Shown here one piece after another: positions 10,571 through 19,543 of a stretch of DNA of 64,000 nt. The notes under the pieces are model-generated. The model did not search any database, was not told the DNA's origin, and saw only the letters and a list, made by a program, of their open reading frames with translations. The number at the start of each line of letters is the position of its first letter. The stretch's first letter is position 1. The translations under genes and the position numbers were made by a program. The stretch covers positions 732 through 64,731 of the forward strand of contig UBNE01000023.1 in the NCBI GenBank assembly GCA_900466745.1. Reading direction: 5' to 3'. This stretch comes from Hyphomicrobiales bacterium (lineage in GTDB: Bacteria > Pseudomonadota > Alphaproteobacteria > Rhizobiales > Beijerinckiaceae).

Positions 10571-10618
10571 CGTTATAACGGACAAGGCAACTAGCAGCTT
10601 CTCTTTCGTTCGTAAAGA
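10571..10618 (-). promoter_or_regulatory. metZ leader with two small inverted repeats
   Basis: The 84-base leader of metZ holds the perfect palindrome CGTTATAACG at 10571-10580 and a stem with arms TCTTT and AAAGA around a 7-base loop at 10602-10618. The region is AT-richer than its surroundings and probably contains the promoter or an operator. No specific regulator can be named. Confidence 0.35.
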
Positions 10619-10635
10619 AGAACGGAATTTCCTTT

Positions 10636-11412
10636 TCAGGGAACGCCCGGCGCAGCGATCGTTCCGCCGGCTCCGCCCTGCCGTTCGTCGGGGCGGCCGA
10701 GCGGCCTGAGGAAGCCGGTCAGGTCGGCGGTGACATGGTGGACATGGCCGGCCTCGACGGCCGCCTGCTCCCAGCTCTCGCGGAACGGGTCGGGCGTCTT
10801 GGGCACGATCAGCACGGTCTGCATGCCGAGCGCGCTCGGCACCAGCAGGTTCTTCTCGATGTCCTCGAACATCGCGGCGCGGGCCGGGTCGACGGCGTGC
10901 CTGGCCAGGAAATGCTCGTAGGTCGCGCGTTCGGGCTTGGGCAGGAAGCCGGCCTCCACGATGTCGAAGATGTCCTCGAAATGGTGCAGGATGCCGAGCT
11001 TGCCGGCGACGTTCTCGGCATGGCCGCGCGAGCCGTTGGTCAGGATCAGCTTGCGCCCCGGCAGCGCCGCGATGGCCTCGCCCAGCTCCGGGTTGGGGTC
11101 GAGCAGCGACAGGTCGATCTGGTGGGCGAAGTCGAGGAAGTCGGCGGGGTCGATGCCGTGCTCCTCCATCAGCCCCTTCAGCGTCGTGCCGTAGCGCTGG
11201 TAGTAGTATTTCTGCAGCGCCCGCGAGGAGAGCCCGTCGAGGCCGAACAGCTCGGCGAGGAACAGGGTGATGCGCTCGTCGACCTGCGGCCAGACCCTCG
11301 CCTCGTGGGAATAGAGCGTGTTGTCGAGGTCGAAGATCCAGTGTTCGACATGCGCGAAACTCCCGGCGGCCAGGGGCGGGATCGCGGCGGATGTGTCGGC
11401 GATGTTTCTCAT
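10636..11412 (-). CDS. HAD-family pyrimidine 5'-nucleotidase
   Basis: Haloacid dehalogenase-like phosphatase of the pyrimidine 5'-nucleotidase (Sdt1/PynA) type, which dephosphorylates UMP, CMP or related nucleotides in the cytoplasm. I use the ATG at 11412 (MRNIADTSA), giving 258 residues; a longer frame starts at 11451 but lacks a family-like N terminus. HAD motif I is FDLDNTLYS near residue 30, motif II is LILTNGSRGH, the motif III lysine lies in FLPKPERATY, and motif IV is AAMFEDIEKNL. The cap fits the helical C1 type with QKYYYQRYGTTLKGL. The last 30 or so residues (RPLGRPDERQGGAGG) look disordered. It lies between argB and metZ on the same strand, separated from argB by a palindromic repeat. 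Confidence 0.88.
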   Translation of the reverse strand: MRNIADTSAAIPPLAAGSFAHVEHWIFDLDNTLYSHEARVWPQVDERITLFLAELFGLDGLSSRALQKYYYQRYGTTLKGLMEEHGIDPADFLDFAHQIDLSLLDPNPELGEAIAALPGRKLILTNGSRGHAENVAGKLGILHHFEDIFDIVEAGFLPKPERATYEHFLARHAVDPARAAMFEDIEKNLLVPSALGMQTVLIVPKTPDPFRESWEQAAVEAGHVHHVTADLTGFLRPLGRPDERQGGAGGTIAAPGVP

Positions 11413-11504
11413 GGGACTCCGTGATGTGGCGAGCCGGAGTCTGCGCTGCAAGTCCTTCGCCGGGCTTAATCGCCCTGGCTGTCGGCTTTGCCATGCCGGA
11501 CGCC

Positions 11505-11547
11505 GTCATCCCGGATCGGCCCCGCTTCGCGGCTAGCCCGGGATGAC
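11505..11547. repeat. Short palindromic repeat between argB and the nucleotidase gene
   Basis: A 43-base member of the same family reduced to outer arms: GTCATCCCGG at the left and CCGGGATGAC at the right, with CGCTTCGCGG in the middle. It lies just after the argB stop on the minus strand, where it could end or weaken argB transcription. Confidence 0.7.
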
Positions 11548-11566
11548 CATGCGGTCGCGGGAGCGC

Positions 11567-12463
11567 TCAGCGCCGGATGATGGTGCCGGCGCCGGTGTCG
11601 GTGAAGAGCTCGATCAGCGCCGCATGCGGCACCTTGCCGTCGAGGATGACGACGGCCTCGACGCCCTTCTCCAGCGCGTAGATGCAGGTCTCGATCTTCG
11701 GGATCATGCCGCCCGAGATCGTGCCGTCGGCGATCAGCCGGCGGCATTCCTCGACCGTCAGCTCCGGGATGAGCTGCCTGTCCTTGTCGAGCACGCCCGG
11801 CACGTCGGTCAGCAGCAGCAGGCGCTTGGCGTTGAGCGCGCCGGCGATGGCGCCGGCGAAGGTGTCGGCGTTGACGTTGTAGGTCTGGCCGTCGGCGGCG
11901 GCGCAGACCGGCGCCAGCACCGGGATCAGCTCGGCCTTCAGCACGGCGTCGAGCACGGCGGTGTTGACCTGCGCGGGCTCGCCGACGAAGCCGAGGTCGA
12001 GCACCTCCTCGATCTTGGAATCGGGGTCGACGACGGTGCGGGTCACCTTGCGCGCGGTGACCATGTTGCCGTCCTTGCCGCAGAGCCCGATGGCGCGCCC
12101 GCCCTCGCGGGTGATGTAGCCGACGATCTCCTTGTTGACCGAGCCGGCCAGCACCATCTCGACGACCTCGACGGTCGCCTCGTCGGTGACGCGCAGGCCC
12201 TGCTTGAACTCGGACTGGATGCCGAGCTTCTTCAGCATCGCCGCGATCTGCGGCCCGCCGCCATGGCAGACCACCGGCTTCAGCCCGGACTGCTCGAGCA
12301 GCACGATATCCTCGGCGAAATCCTCGGCGGTGGCGGCGTCGCCCATGGCGTTGCCGCCATATTTGATCACGATCACCTCCTGGTCGTAGCGCTGCATATG
12401 CGGCAGCGCCTGGACGAGCAGGTCGGCGGATTGCGACGGCGTCAGTTGGGGCAGGTCGGTCAT
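11567..12463 (-). CDS. argB: Acetylglutamate kinase
   Basis: Second step of arginine synthesis: ATP-dependent phosphorylation of N-acetylglutamate. The protein has 298 residues with the amino-acid-kinase fold. [12 protein letters not shown] near residue 31 holds the phosphate-binding lysine and glycines, VCHGGGPQI is the acetylglutamate site, and [11 protein letters not shown] and [16 protein letters not shown] are typical ArgB segments. The extended N-terminal helix before the kinase core (about 25 residues) is characteristic of arginine-inhibited hexameric ArgB, so feedback control by arginine is likely (family inference). The order engB then argB is common in Hyphomicrobiales. Confidence 0.97.
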   Translation of the reverse strand: MTDLPQLTPSQSADLLVQALPHMQRYDQEVIVIKYGGNAMGDAATAEDFAEDIVLLEQSGLKPVVCHGGGPQIAAMLKKLGIQSEFKQGLRVTDEATVEVVEMVLAGSVNKEIVGYITREGGRAIGLCGKDGNMVTARKVTRTVVDPDSKIEEVLDLGFVGEPAQVNTAVLDAVLKAELIPVLAPVCAAADGQTYNVNADTFAGAIAGALNAKRLLLLTDVPGVLDKDRQLIPELTVEECRRLIADGTISGGMIPKIETCIYALEKGVEAVVILDGKVPHAALIELFTDTGAGTIIRR

Positions 12464-12551
12464 GCGGGGCAGGCTCCACGCGGTCGCAGGAACAATGTGC
12501 GGCCGCGCTTCTAGCCGAAGATCGGGCGGGACGGAAGGACGCTGGCGCCGC

Positions 12552-12923
12552 TCAGCCGCGCTTGCCCGGCACGGCGGCGGCGAGCGCGAGCCCGAGCCAG
12601 CCGGCCAGCATCAGCCAGCCGCCCGTCGGCGCGGCGCGCGGGAACAGCGCCTCGCCGGCGAAGCCGCGCCGCGACAGGTCCGCCGCGAACAGGGCGGCGC
12701 CGAGGATGATCGCCGAGAGCGCGATCCGGGTCAGGAGGTCGTGCAGATGGCCGCCCTTGCGCGCCGCGGTGGCCGCGATGACGAGCGGGGCGTGGAACAG
12801 CAGGATCTGCCCGGCCGTCTGGACATTGGCGGTGCCGGTGACATGGGCCGCCGCCGCCAGCAGGGCGACGCCGGCGCAGCCCATCAGCGCGGCGAGGACG
12901 AGATGGACGCGGGCGGCGGTCAT
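12552..12923 (-). CDS. DUF423 family membrane protein
   Basis: Small inner-membrane protein of 123 residues with four predicted helices, at roughly residues 5-25, 38-52, 65-83 and 98-118. The pattern of an early [14 protein letters not shown], a middle [10 protein letters not shown] and a final [13 protein letters not shown] matches the DUF423 (YgdD) family, whose function is not established. It starts eight bases after engB on the same strand and is probably co-transcribed with it. I assign only the family. Confidence 0.8.
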   Translation of the reverse strand: MTAARVHLVLAALMGCAGVALLAAAAHVTGTANVQTAGQILLFHAPLVIAATAARKGGHLHDLLTRIALSAIILGAALFAADLSRRGFAGEALFPRAAPTGGWLMLAGWLGLALAAAVPGKRG

Positions 12924-12930
12924 CGGCGCT

Positions 12931-13596
12931 TCAGCTCCTCTCGGCCAGGACGCGGGCGATGGCCGCCCGGAGCTCGGGGATGCCGAGGCCCTTCTCGCTC
13001 GAGGTCAGCAGCACCTCGGGAAAGGCCGCCGGCCGGCGGCGGATCGCGGCGAGCGTCTTCTCGATCATCGCCGGGCGCTCGGCCTGCTTCAGCGCGTCGC
13101 CCTTGGTCAGCACGACCTGATAGGAGACGGCGGCCTTGTCGAGCGTCGCCAGCACGGTCTCGTCGACCTCCTTGATGCCGTGGCGGGCGTCGATCAGCAC
13201 ATAGACGCGCATCAGGTTGGAGCGGCCGCGCAGATAGTCGTGGATCAGCCGGGTCCAGGCCGCGACCTTCTCCTTGCCGACGGCGGCGTAGCCGTAGCCG
13301 GGCATGTCGACGACGGTCAGCCGCTCGTCATGGCCGGCCTGCCGGAAGAAGTTGAGCTGCTGGGTGCGCCCCGGCGTATGCGAGGTGCGCGCCAGCGCGT
13401 TGCGCCGGGTCAGCGCGTTGATCAGGCTCGACTTGCCGACATTGGAGCGGCCGGCGAAGGCGATCTCCTGCCCGATCATCGGCGGCAGGTCGTCGATCCG
13501 GGTCGAGGCCCAGACGAAGTCCCACGGCCCCTCGAAGAGCTTGCGGGCGGTTTCGATCTCGTCGTCGGTGAAGGGGGTGGCGGTCGCGGCGGTCAT
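12931..13596 (-). CDS. engB: Ribosome biogenesis GTP-binding protein EngB/YihA
   Basis: Essential GTPase that assists assembly of the 50S subunit in the cytoplasm. It has 221 residues with the G motifs in order: G1 [16 protein letters not shown]2 [14 protein letters not shown]3 [11 protein letters not shown]4 VLTKGDALK, and a G5-like [11 protein letters not shown]. This exact set defines the TrmE-Era-EngA-EngB superfamily member EngB. It lies in the usual yidC-engB-argB neighbourhood, except that an acetyltransferase gene sits between yidC and engB here, ten bases upstream of the start. Confidence 0.97.
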   Translation of the reverse strand: MTAATATPFTDDEIETARKLFEGPWDFVWASTRIDDLPPMIGQEIAFAGRSNVGKSSLINALTRRNALARTSHTPGRTQQLNFFRQAGHDERLTVVDMPGYGYAAVGKEKVAAWTRLIHDYLRGRSNLMRVYVLIDARHGIKEVDETVLATLDKAAVSYQVVLTKGDALKQAERPAMIEKTLAAIRRRPAAFPEVLLTSSEKGLGIPELRAAIARVLAERS

Positions 13597-13606
13597 GGTT
13601 TCCTGC

Positions 13607-14239
13607 CTACACGGCCCGGCGCAGCGCGTCGATGTCGGCGCCCTGGATCGCGGCGACGTGACGCGCGATTCTGCCGGCCTCCCAGTCCCACCAGCGGATC
13701 GCCAGCAATTCCGCGACGATCTCGGGGGAAAAGCGCATCTTCACCACCCGCCCCGGATTGCCCGCGACCACGGCATAGGGCGGCACGTCCTTCGTCACCT
13801 GCGCCCGCGTGGCGATGATCGCGCCGTCGCCGATCGTCACGCCGGGCATGATCACCGCCTCGCGCCCGATCCAGACATCGTTGCCGATCACCATGTCGCC
13901 GCGGCTGTTCGGGCCGGGCCGCTTCAGGCTCTCCGGATCGCCGAGGCCGAACATCTGGAAGGGGAAGGTCGAGAAGCCGCCGAGCGGATGGTTGGCGCCG
14001 TTCATGACGAACTGCGCCGCCTGCGCGATCGCGACGAATTTGCCGATGATCAGGCGGTCGCCGATGAAGTCGAAATGATAGCGCACGCAGCGCGCGACGA
14101 AATGCTCCGGCCCGCGCGAATCGTCATAGTAGCTGTAGTCGCCGACCGCGATCAGCGGGTGGTCGACGATCGCCTTCAGGAAGGCGGTGCCCTTCCAGCC
14201 GGGGATGGGGTGGCGGGTCGTCGGGTCGGGCAGGGGCAT
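13607..14239 (-). CDS. Vat/CatB-type hexapeptide acetyltransferase
   Basis: Left-handed beta-helix O-acetyltransferase of the xenobiotic group (streptogramin Vat and chloramphenicol CatB relatives), 210 residues from ATG 14239. The start [27 protein letters not shown], the loop [16 protein letters not shown] with the presumed catalytic histidine, and the coil repeats [33 protein letters not shown] are characteristic. The C-terminal [19 protein letters not shown] also matches that group. The acceptor substrate is unknown; many chromosomal homologues are not proven resistance enzymes. It is inserted between yidC and engB, downstream of a strong terminator, so it probably relies on readthrough or its own promoter. 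Confidence 0.88.
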   Translation of the reverse strand: MPLPDPTTRHPIPGWKGTAFLKAIVDHPLIAVGDYSYYDDSRGPEHFVARCVRYHFDFIGDRLIIGKFVAIAQAAQFVMNGANHPLGGFSTFPFQMFGLGDPESLKRPGPNSRGDMVIGNDVWIGREAVIMPGVTIGDGAIIATRAQVTKDVPPYAVVAGNPGRVVKMRFSPEIVAELLAIRWWDWEAGRIARHVAAIQGADIDALRRAV

Positions 14240-14256
14240 CGCAGGCGGTCCGGCTC

Positions 14257-14288
14257 GGAAAAGCGAAGGGGCGGGAAACCCGCCCCTT
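14257..14288 (-). terminator. Intrinsic terminator after yidC
   Basis: Perfect 10-base stem (AAGGGGCGGG with CCCGCCCCTT) around a 3-base loop at 14266-14288, followed on the minus strand by a T-rich tail TTCGCTTTTCC. It begins five bases after the yidC stop and ends just before the acetyltransferase start. Confidence 0.8.
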
Positions 14289-14292
14289 GCCG

Positions 14293-16185
14293 TCACTTCT
14301 TGTTGCTGTTGGCGGGCTTCGCCGGGGCGGCGGCCGCCGGGGCCGGCGGCGGGCCCTTGCCGAACATCCGCTTGATGTTGTCGAACAGCTCGATCTTCAC
14401 CCCGTTCTTCTTCATGATGAAGCCCTGCTGGGTGACCGAGAGCAGGTTGTTCCAGCTCCAGTAGATCACCAGGCCGGCCGGGAACGAGCCGAGCAGGAAG
14501 GTGAAGAACACCGGCATCCAAGTGAACATCATCTTCTGCACCGGGTCCGGCGGCTCCGGGTTCATCTTCATCTGGATGAACATCGTGATGCCCATGATGA
14601 TCGGCCACAGGCCGAGATGCAGCATGGCGGGCGGGGTGAAGGGCAAAAGCCCGAACAGGTTGAACAGATTGGTCGGGTCCGGCGCCGCGAGGTCGTGGAT
14701 CCAGCCGAAGAACGGCGCGTGCCGCATCTCGATGGTGATGAACAGGATCTTGTAGAGCGCGAAGAACACCGGGATCTGCAGCAGCACCGGCCAGCAGCCG
14801 GCGACCGGGTTGATCTTCTGGGTCTTGTACAGCTCCATCAGCGCCTGCTGCTGCTTCATCTTGTCGTCCGCGTAGCGCTCGCGGATCGCCGTCATCTCCG
14901 GCTGCAGCGCCTTCATCTTCGCCATCGAGGCGTAGGACTTGTTGGCGAGCGGGAAGAACAGGCCCTTGAGCAGCACCGTGACGATCAGGATCGCGACGCC
15001 GAAATTGCCGACATGCTTGTAGATCCAGTCGAGCAGGACGAAGAGCGGCTTGGTGAAGAAATAGAACCAGCCCCAGTCGATCAGCAGGTCGAAGCGGGTG
15101 ATCTTCTGGCTTTCCTCATAGCCGTTGATCGCCGTGACCTCCTTGGCGCCGGCGAAGAGCCGGGCCTGCGAGGCGGTGCTGGCGCCGGGCGCGACCGTGA
15201 TGCCCTCGCCGAGGAAATCGGCCTGATAGGTCCGCTCGGAGCCGGTCTGGACCGAGGAGAGGCGGCCTTCATATTTGCGCTGCTGGTCCGGGATGACGGT
15301 CGCGGCCCAGTATTTATCGGTGATGCCGACCCAGCCGCCGACCGCATCCTTCCACGACCGGCCGACGGTGCCGGGCGCCAGCGCCGGCTCCTTGTCGAGC
15401 TTGTCGTAGGTCCATTCCTGCAGGCCCTGCTCGCCGAGATAGCCGACGAGGCCCTCATGCAGCACGTAGTAGCCGAGCGTGTGCGGCTTGCCCTGGCGGA
15501 CGACCTGTCCGTAGGGGAACAGGGTCACGGCGGCGGCGCCCTTGTTCTCGACCTCGTCGCGGATCGTGAACAGCGCGTTGTCGTCGACGCCGATGACGCG
15601 CTTGAAGGTCAGGCCCTGGCCGTTGTCCCAGGAAAGCGTCACGGGCTTGGCCGGCGTCAGCGTCTGGCTGTCGGCGGTCCAGACCGTGGCGGCGTTGGGG
15701 AGCGCGACGGCGCTGCCGGGCGCCGCGACCCAGCCGAAATCCGAATAATAGGCGTTGGGGCCGCCGGCGGGCGAGAGCAGCACGATGATCGGGCTCTTCG
15801 GGTCCACCGTCTCGTGATAGGCCTTGAGCGAGACGTCGTCGATGCGGCCGCCGGCGAGCGAGATCGAGCCGGCGATCTTGGGCGTGTCGATCTTGATGCG
15901 GGGGCTCGCCGCCAGCGCCTGCTCGCGGGTCGCGGCGGCCGGCGCGGCGGCGGCGCCGGGCACCGTGCCGGGAGCGGCCGAGCCGGCCGGCTGCCCGGGC
16001 GGGGAGGCGGCGGGGGCGCCGCCCGTGCCGGCCGGAGCGGGCTGGCCCTGCGTCTGCTGGCTCTGCCGGGCGACCTCCTGCTGCTTGTCCATCTGCGGCT
16101 TGGCATAGAAGAACTGCCAGCCGAGCAGGATGACCACGGACAGGACGATCGCCAGAAGCAGATTGCGGTTGTCTTCTTTCATCAT
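14293..16185 (-). CDS. yidC: Membrane protein insertase YidC
   Basis: Inner-membrane insertase and chaperone for membrane proteins, working with or without SecYEG. It has 630 residues from MMKEDNRN at 16185 (a start one codon later is equally possible). The N-terminal signal-anchor helix is at about residues 9-25, followed by a long Ala/Pro/Gly-rich linker of some 70 residues and the periplasmic P1 beta-domain with [12 protein letters not shown]. The five-helix 60KD core follows, beginning [25 protein letters not shown]. The tail [13 protein letters not shown] ends with SNKK. It follows rnpA by 34 bases on the same strand, the standard rpmH-rnpA-yidC cluster. Confidence 0.98.
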   Translation of the reverse strand: MMKEDNRNLLLAIVLSVVILLGWQFFYAKPQMDKQQEVARQSQQTQGQPAPAGTGGAPAASPPGQPAGSAAPGTVPGAAAAPAAATREQALAASPRIKIDTPKIAGSISLAGGRIDDVSLKAYHETVDPKSPIIVLLSPAGGPNAYYSDFGWVAAPGSAVALPNAATVWTADSQTLTPAKPVTLSWDNGQGLTFKRVIGVDDNALFTIRDEVENKGAAAVTLFPYGQVVRQGKPHTLGYYVLHEGLVGYLGEQGLQEWTYDKLDKEPALAPGTVGRSWKDAVGGWVGITDKYWAATVIPDQQRKYEGRLSSVQTGSERTYQADFLGEGITVAPGASTASQARLFAGAKEVTAINGYEESQKITRFDLLIDWGWFYFFTKPLFVLLDWIYKHVGNFGVAILIVTVLLKGLFFPLANKSYASMAKMKALQPEMTAIRERYADDKMKQQQALMELYKTQKINPVAGCWPVLLQIPVFFALYKILFITIEMRHAPFFGWIHDLAAPDPTNLFNLFGLLPFTPPAMLHLGLWPIIMGITMFIQMKMNPEPPDPVQKMMFTWMPVFFTFLLGSFPAGLVIYWSWNNLLSVTQQGFIMKKNGVKIELFDNIKRMFGKGPPPAPAAAAPAKPANSNKK

Positions 16186-16219
16186 GGTCGGAAACGGATC
16201 TCGCTCGGGTCCGGCTGGT

Positions 16220-16651
16220 TCAGGCGGATGAAACAGAAGGAGAAGGCGGCGCGCCGCGCTTCGGGGCCGTCCGGCGTCGGTCGGCCTGCGGCTTGTGAGG
16301 CTTTGCCCGCGCGATGGCAACCGAAAGATCGGCGACGAGCCGGTCGAAGGCGGCGACGAGCACCTCGGTCCGCGCGATCACCACGACGTCGCAGGGGCGA
16401 TCGGCCTGGTCCGCGAGCGCTTTTGCCGCAGCGGCGCGCAGGCGGCGGCGGATGCGGTTGCGCTTCACGGCGTTGCCGGTCTTGCGCGAGGCGGTGAGGC
16501 CGAGGCGCAGGCCCCTTGTCTCCTCGCCCTCGCGTTCCTCTTCCGGCGCGGCGTCGCGGACCTGGACGGTGAAGCTGGACGAACGAAAGCGGCGGCCGTG
16601 CTCGGCCGCCGCCAGGAATTGCTTGCGTTGCGTCAGACGGGCAAGGCGCAT
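16220..16651 (-). CDS. rnpA: Ribonuclease P protein component
   Basis: Protein subunit that helps the RNase P RNA bind precursor tRNA 5' leaders. The 143-residue protein is read from ATG 16651 ([12 protein letters not shown]). The RNP motif is clear: [26 protein letters not shown], the conserved basic helix, with the central cleft around FTVQVRDA. The tail after the core ([17 protein letters not shown]) is basic and likely disordered. The open frame extends upstream through rpmH in another frame, but family alignment clearly places the start here. It is 53 bases downstream of rpmH and shares its promoter. Confidence 0.95.
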   Translation of the reverse strand: MRLARLTQRKQFLAAAEHGRRFRSSSFTVQVRDAAPEEEREGEETRGLRLGLTASRKTGNAVKRNRIRRRLRAAAAKALADQADRPCDVVVIARTEVLVAAFDRLVADLSVAIARAKPHKPQADRRRTAPKRGAPPSPSVSSA

Positions 16652-16704
16652 GGCGATTGGCCAGTCTTCCGGAACGGGCGCGCGAGGATCACGCGCCGCT
16701 GTCG

Positions 16705-16839
16705 TCAGGCCGACAGGCGCTTGCGGCCATGCGCGCGACGGGCGGCGATGACCTTGCGGCCACCCTTGGTCGCCATGCGGGCGCGATAGCCGTGGCGGCG
16801 CTTGCGAACCAGCTTGCTGGGTTGATAGGTTCTCTTCAC
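16705..16839 (-). CDS. rpmH: 50S ribosomal protein L34
   Basis: A 44-residue ribosomal protein, read from a GTG start at 16839: [17 protein letters not shown] and onward to GRKRLSA. The sequence is almost fully diagnostic: the KRTYQPS start, [12 protein letters not shown] and the Arg/Lys-rich end. L34 sits deep in the large subunit near the exit tunnel. It heads the rpmH-rnpA-yidC cluster on the minus strand with a good promoter about 120 bases upstream. Confidence 0.98.
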   Translation of the reverse strand: MKRTYQPSKLVRKRRHGYRARMATKGGRKVIAARRAHGRKRLSA

Positions 16840-16958
16840 GGTCCGTCTCCGGGGCCTTGGCCGGCGCGGCGGCCCCGGCTTTCCTCGGGAAAGCGTGGCC
16901 GGTCGAGCCTGTCATGCAATAAGGGTCGGCGCCGCCTCACGGCTGCGCAGGTCGCGGG

Positions 16959-16987
16959 CTTATGACGGATGGGCGATGCCAAGTCAA
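16959..16987 (-). promoter_or_regulatory. Promoter of rpmH-rnpA-yidC
   Basis: On the minus strand TTGACT (16982-16987) and CATAAG (16959-16964) are exactly 17 bases apart, matching a housekeeping sigma promoter. Transcription would start near 16952, leaving a leader of about 110 bases before rpmH. Confidence 0.6.
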
Positions 16988-17035
16988 TGCCGAAGCGGGA
17001 GCTGCGGCGGCGCCCCGCGGATTTTTCGAGCCGGC

Positions 17036-17066
17036 TTGCGCTTCGCCGCGACATCCCCGATATAGC
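17036..17066 (+). promoter_or_regulatory. Promoter of the SRP RNA gene
   Basis: TTGCGC at 17036 and an AT-rich GATATAGC at 17059-17066 lie 17-19 bases apart, just upstream of the predicted 5' end of the SRP RNA near 17069. Confidence 0.5.
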
Positions 17067-17068
17067 GG

Positions 17069-17166
17069 GCGGGAGGTTGGCGAGGGACGTCTCACTCGCC
17101 AACCGGGTCAGGTCCGGAAGGAAGCAGCCCTAACGAGACCGAACGGGTCTTCGTCCAGCCTCCCAC
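17069..17166 (+). ncRNA. ffs: Small signal recognition particle RNA (4.5S RNA)
   Basis: RNA scaffold of the bacterial signal recognition particle; binds Ffh and targets nascent membrane proteins. The universally conserved apical domain is plain: GTCAGGTCCGGAAGGAAGCA at about 17106-17125, with the GGAA tetraloop and the asymmetric AGCA loop strand. The terminal stem pairs GGGAGG (17071-17076) with CCTCCC (17159-17164), and the next stem pairs TTGGCGAG with CTCGCCAA. The length of about 98 bases is normal for alphaproteobacteria. It lies directly upstream of dnaX, a frequent arrangement. The exact ends are estimated from the closing stem. Confidence 0.95.
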
Positions 17167-17244
17167 CTGATGCCAGCCGCGTAAATGGCCTGATCGGCCG
17201 GCGGCGGCATTGACCCTCGCCTCCCGATTGGCGAAACCAGCTTC

Positions 17245-19116
17245 ATGACCGACACGATCGACGCCGCCACCGCAGACGAGCCGGGCTTCGCCGGCTTCGC
17301 GCCCGCGCCGGCTCCCGCCGCCGCGGCGCCGACGCCCTATCGCGTGCTGGCGCGCAAATACCGCCCGGCCCATTTCGGCGACCTGATCGGCCAGGACGCG
17401 ATGGTCCGCACGCTGACCAACGCCTTCGCGGCCGGCCGCATCCCGCAGGCCTGGATGCTGACCGGCGTCCGCGGCGTCGGCAAGACCACGACCGCCCGCA
17501 TCCTCGCCCGCGCCCTCAACTACCAGACGGCGGATGGCGGCGGCGCCCCGACCACCGACCTGCGCGAATTCGGCCTTCATTGCCGCGACATCATCGAGGG
17601 CCGCCACATCGACGTGATGGAGCTCGACGCCGCCTCGAACAACGGCGTCGAGAACGTCCGCCAGCTCATCGAGGGCATCCAGTACGCGCCGGTCTCCGGC
17701 CGCTATAAGGTCTACATCGTCGACGAGGTCCACATGATGTCGACGGCCGCCTTCAACGCGCTGCTGAAGACGCTGGAGGAGCCGCCGGCCCACGCCAAGT
17801 TCATCTTCGCGACCACCGAGATCCGCAAGGTGCCGATCACGGTGCTGTCGCGCTGCCAGCGCTTCGACCTGCGCCGCGTCGAATCCGACGTGCTGGTGAA
17901 CCATCTTTCCGGCATCTGCCGCACCGAGAGCGTCGAGGCCGAGGCCGAGGCGCTCGCGGCGATCGCCCGCGCCGCCGAGGGCTCCGTGCGCGATTCGCTG
18001 TCGATCCTCGACCAGGCCATCGCCCATGCTGCGGGCCGGATCACGCTCGACGACATCCGCTCCATGCTCGGCCTCGCCGACCGGGCCCGGGTCATCGACC
18101 TGTTCGAGGCGGTGATGAAGGGCGACATCGCTTCGGCGCTGGGCGAGTTGCGCGCGCAATACGATGCCGGCGCCGACCCGGTCGTGGTGCTGAACGACCT
18201 CGCCGAGTTCACCCATCTCGTCACCCGCCTCAAGCTCGTGCCCGAGGCTGTGAAGGACGCGACGCTGGCCCAGGCCGAGCGCGTGCGCGGCGGCGATTTC
18301 GCCCAGCGCCTGTCGATCCGCGTGCTCGCCCGCACCTGGCAGATGCTGCTCAAGGGCATCAGTGAGGTGAAGCAGGCCGACCGGCCGGTGATGGCGGCCG
18401 AGATGGTGCTGGTGCGCCTCGCCCATGCCGCCGACCTGCCGACGCCGGACGAGGCCCTGAAGATGCTCCGCGACGGCGCGGGCGCCGTTCCCGGCGCGAA
18501 CGGCCAAGGAAACGGTCATGCCGGCGGTGCGCCGCGCCCGCCTTCCGGCGGCGGCAACACCGCGCTCGCCGCCCGCCCGGTCCTCGCCAGCGCCAATCCG
18601 GCGCCCCTCGCCGCGCCGCGCGCCGCGGCAGCGCCGCAGGCGATCGTCGCCTCGATCGAGGATGTGGTGGCGCTCGCCTCGCAGCATCGCGAGATCACCC
18701 TGAAGATCGCGTTGGAGCGCGATGTCCGTCCGGTGCGCTTCGAGCCCGGCCGCATCGAGTTCTCGCTGGTCGAGGGCGCCTCGCGCACCCTGGCGCAGGA
18801 CCTGTCGCGCAAGCTCAAGGAATGGACCGGCCAGACCTGGATGGTCGCGGTCGTCAATGCCGAGGGCGGCGCGACGATGCGCGAGCAGGCCGCCGCCGCC
18901 AAGGACCGGCGCGAGAGCGATGCCGCCGCCCATCCGGCCGTCAAGGCGGTGCTGGAACGCTTCCCGGGGGCGCGCATCGTCGATGTCCGCGATCCGCGTG
19001 CCGTGGAGGCGGCCGAGAATGCTGCCATGTCGGGGGCCGAAGGCGACTATCTGCCGGATGGCGAGGAACCGCTTTTCGACGATGCCGAGCCGGATTTCGA
19101 CGGCATCGACTTCTGA
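17245..19116 (+). CDS. dnaX: DNA polymerase III subunits gamma/tau
   Basis: ATPase of the clamp loader, which also holds polymerase cores together. The 623-residue protein starts with an Ala/Pro-rich extension of about 30 residues, then YRVLARKYRPAHFGDLIGQ, Walker A GVRGVGKTTTAR, the segment DVMELDAASNNGVENVR, Walker B YIVDEVHMMS, and the arginine-finger region FATTEIRKVPITVLSRCQRFDLRR. Domain III and the tau tail follow after a flexible Gly/Pro/Ala stretch (about 415-465). Of the four zinc-binding cysteines of E. coli DnaX only one (HCRDI) remains between Walker A and B, so the zinc knuckle seems lost. No slippery A-run suggesting a programmed frameshift to gamma was seen. Confidence 0.97.
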   Translation: MTDTIDAATADEPGFAGFAPAPAPAAAAPTPYRVLARKYRPAHFGDLIGQDAMVRTLTNAFAAGRIPQAWMLTGVRGVGKTTTARILARALNYQTADGGGAPTTDLREFGLHCRDIIEGRHIDVMELDAASNNGVENVRQLIEGIQYAPVSGRYKVYIVDEVHMMSTAAFNALLKTLEEPPAHAKFIFATTEIRKVPITVLSRCQRFDLRRVESDVLVNHLSGICRTESVEAEAEALAAIARAAEGSVRDSLSILDQAIAHAAGRITLDDIRSMLGLADRARVIDLFEAVMKGDIASALGELRAQYDAGADPVVVLNDLAEFTHLVTRLKLVPEAVKDATLAQAERVRGGDFAQRLSIRVLARTWQMLLKGISEVKQADRPVMAAEMVLVRLAHAADLPTPDEALKMLRDGAGAVPGANGQGNGHAGGAPRPPSGGGNTALAARPVLASANPAPLAAPRAAAAPQAIVASIEDVVALASQHREITLKIALERDVRPVRFEPGRIEFSLVEGASRTLAQDLSRKLKEWTGQTWMVAVVNAEGGATMREQAAAAKDRRESDAAAHPAVKAVLERFPGARIVDVRDPRAVEAAENAAMSGAEGDYLPDGEEPLFDDAEPDFDGIDF

Positions 19117-19146
19117 TACTACACGCTTCTCCGAGGAGGATTTCCC

Positions 19147-19467
19147 ATGCGCGACATGATGGGTCTGATGAAGCAGGCTCAGCAGATGCAGCAGAAGATG
19201 GCCGACATGCAGGCCGAGCTCGAGACCGTCGAGGTCGAGGGCAATGCCGGCGGCGGCATGGTCACGGTGACGATGACCGCCAAGGGCGCGCTGAAGGGCG
19301 TGAGGATCGACCCCAGCCTGATGGTGCCGGACGAGCGCGAGATCCTCGAGGACCTGATCGTCGCGGCCGCCGCCGATGCCCGCGGCCGCGCCGAGCGCGT
19401 CATGCAGGAGCGCATGGCCGAGGTCACCAAGGGCCTGCCGATCCCGCCCGGCATGAAGCTGTTCTGA
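19147..19467 (+). CDS. YbaB/EbfC family nucleoid-associated protein
   Basis: Small DNA-binding dimer of 106 residues. It starts with the Met/Gln-rich helix [21 protein letters not shown] and continues [27 protein letters not shown], diagnostic of YbaB/EbfC. A strong ribosome-binding site (GAGGAGG) precedes the start. The order dnaX-ybaB-recR is one of the most conserved in bacteria, and the three genes are in one direction here, with 30 and 76 bases between them. The second gap holds a palindromic repeat. Confidence 0.96.
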   Translation: MRDMMGLMKQAQQMQQKMADMQAELETVEVEGNAGGGMVTVTMTAKGALKGVRIDPSLMVPDEREILEDLIVAAAADARGRAERVMQERMAEVTKGLPIPPGMKLF

Positions 19468-19483
19468 AAGCATATCCGCACAG

Positions 19484-19519
19484 GTCATCCCGGGTCTCCC
19501 TGCGGTCGCCCGGGATGAC
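19484..19519. repeat. Short palindromic repeat between ybaB and recR
   Basis: A 36-base member of the family with perfect 11-base arms GTCATCCCGGG and CCCGGGATGAC and a 14-base loop. It is the minimal form of the long copies. A hairpin this strong between two genes of an operon could lower recR expression relative to dnaX-ybaB. Confidence 0.8.
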
Positions 19520-19543
19520 ACCTTACTTCTTCCGAGAAGCATC

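Noticed and set aside
10552..10635. SAM-II riboswitch upstream of metZ
   Set aside because: metZ leaders in alphaproteobacteria often carry one, but I could not fold the pseudoknot or find its conserved core in these 84 bases.
12552..12923. Possible small multidrug-resistance exporter
   Set aside because: Four helices and similar size, but the sequence pattern is that of DUF423 and the conserved SMR glutamate is missing.
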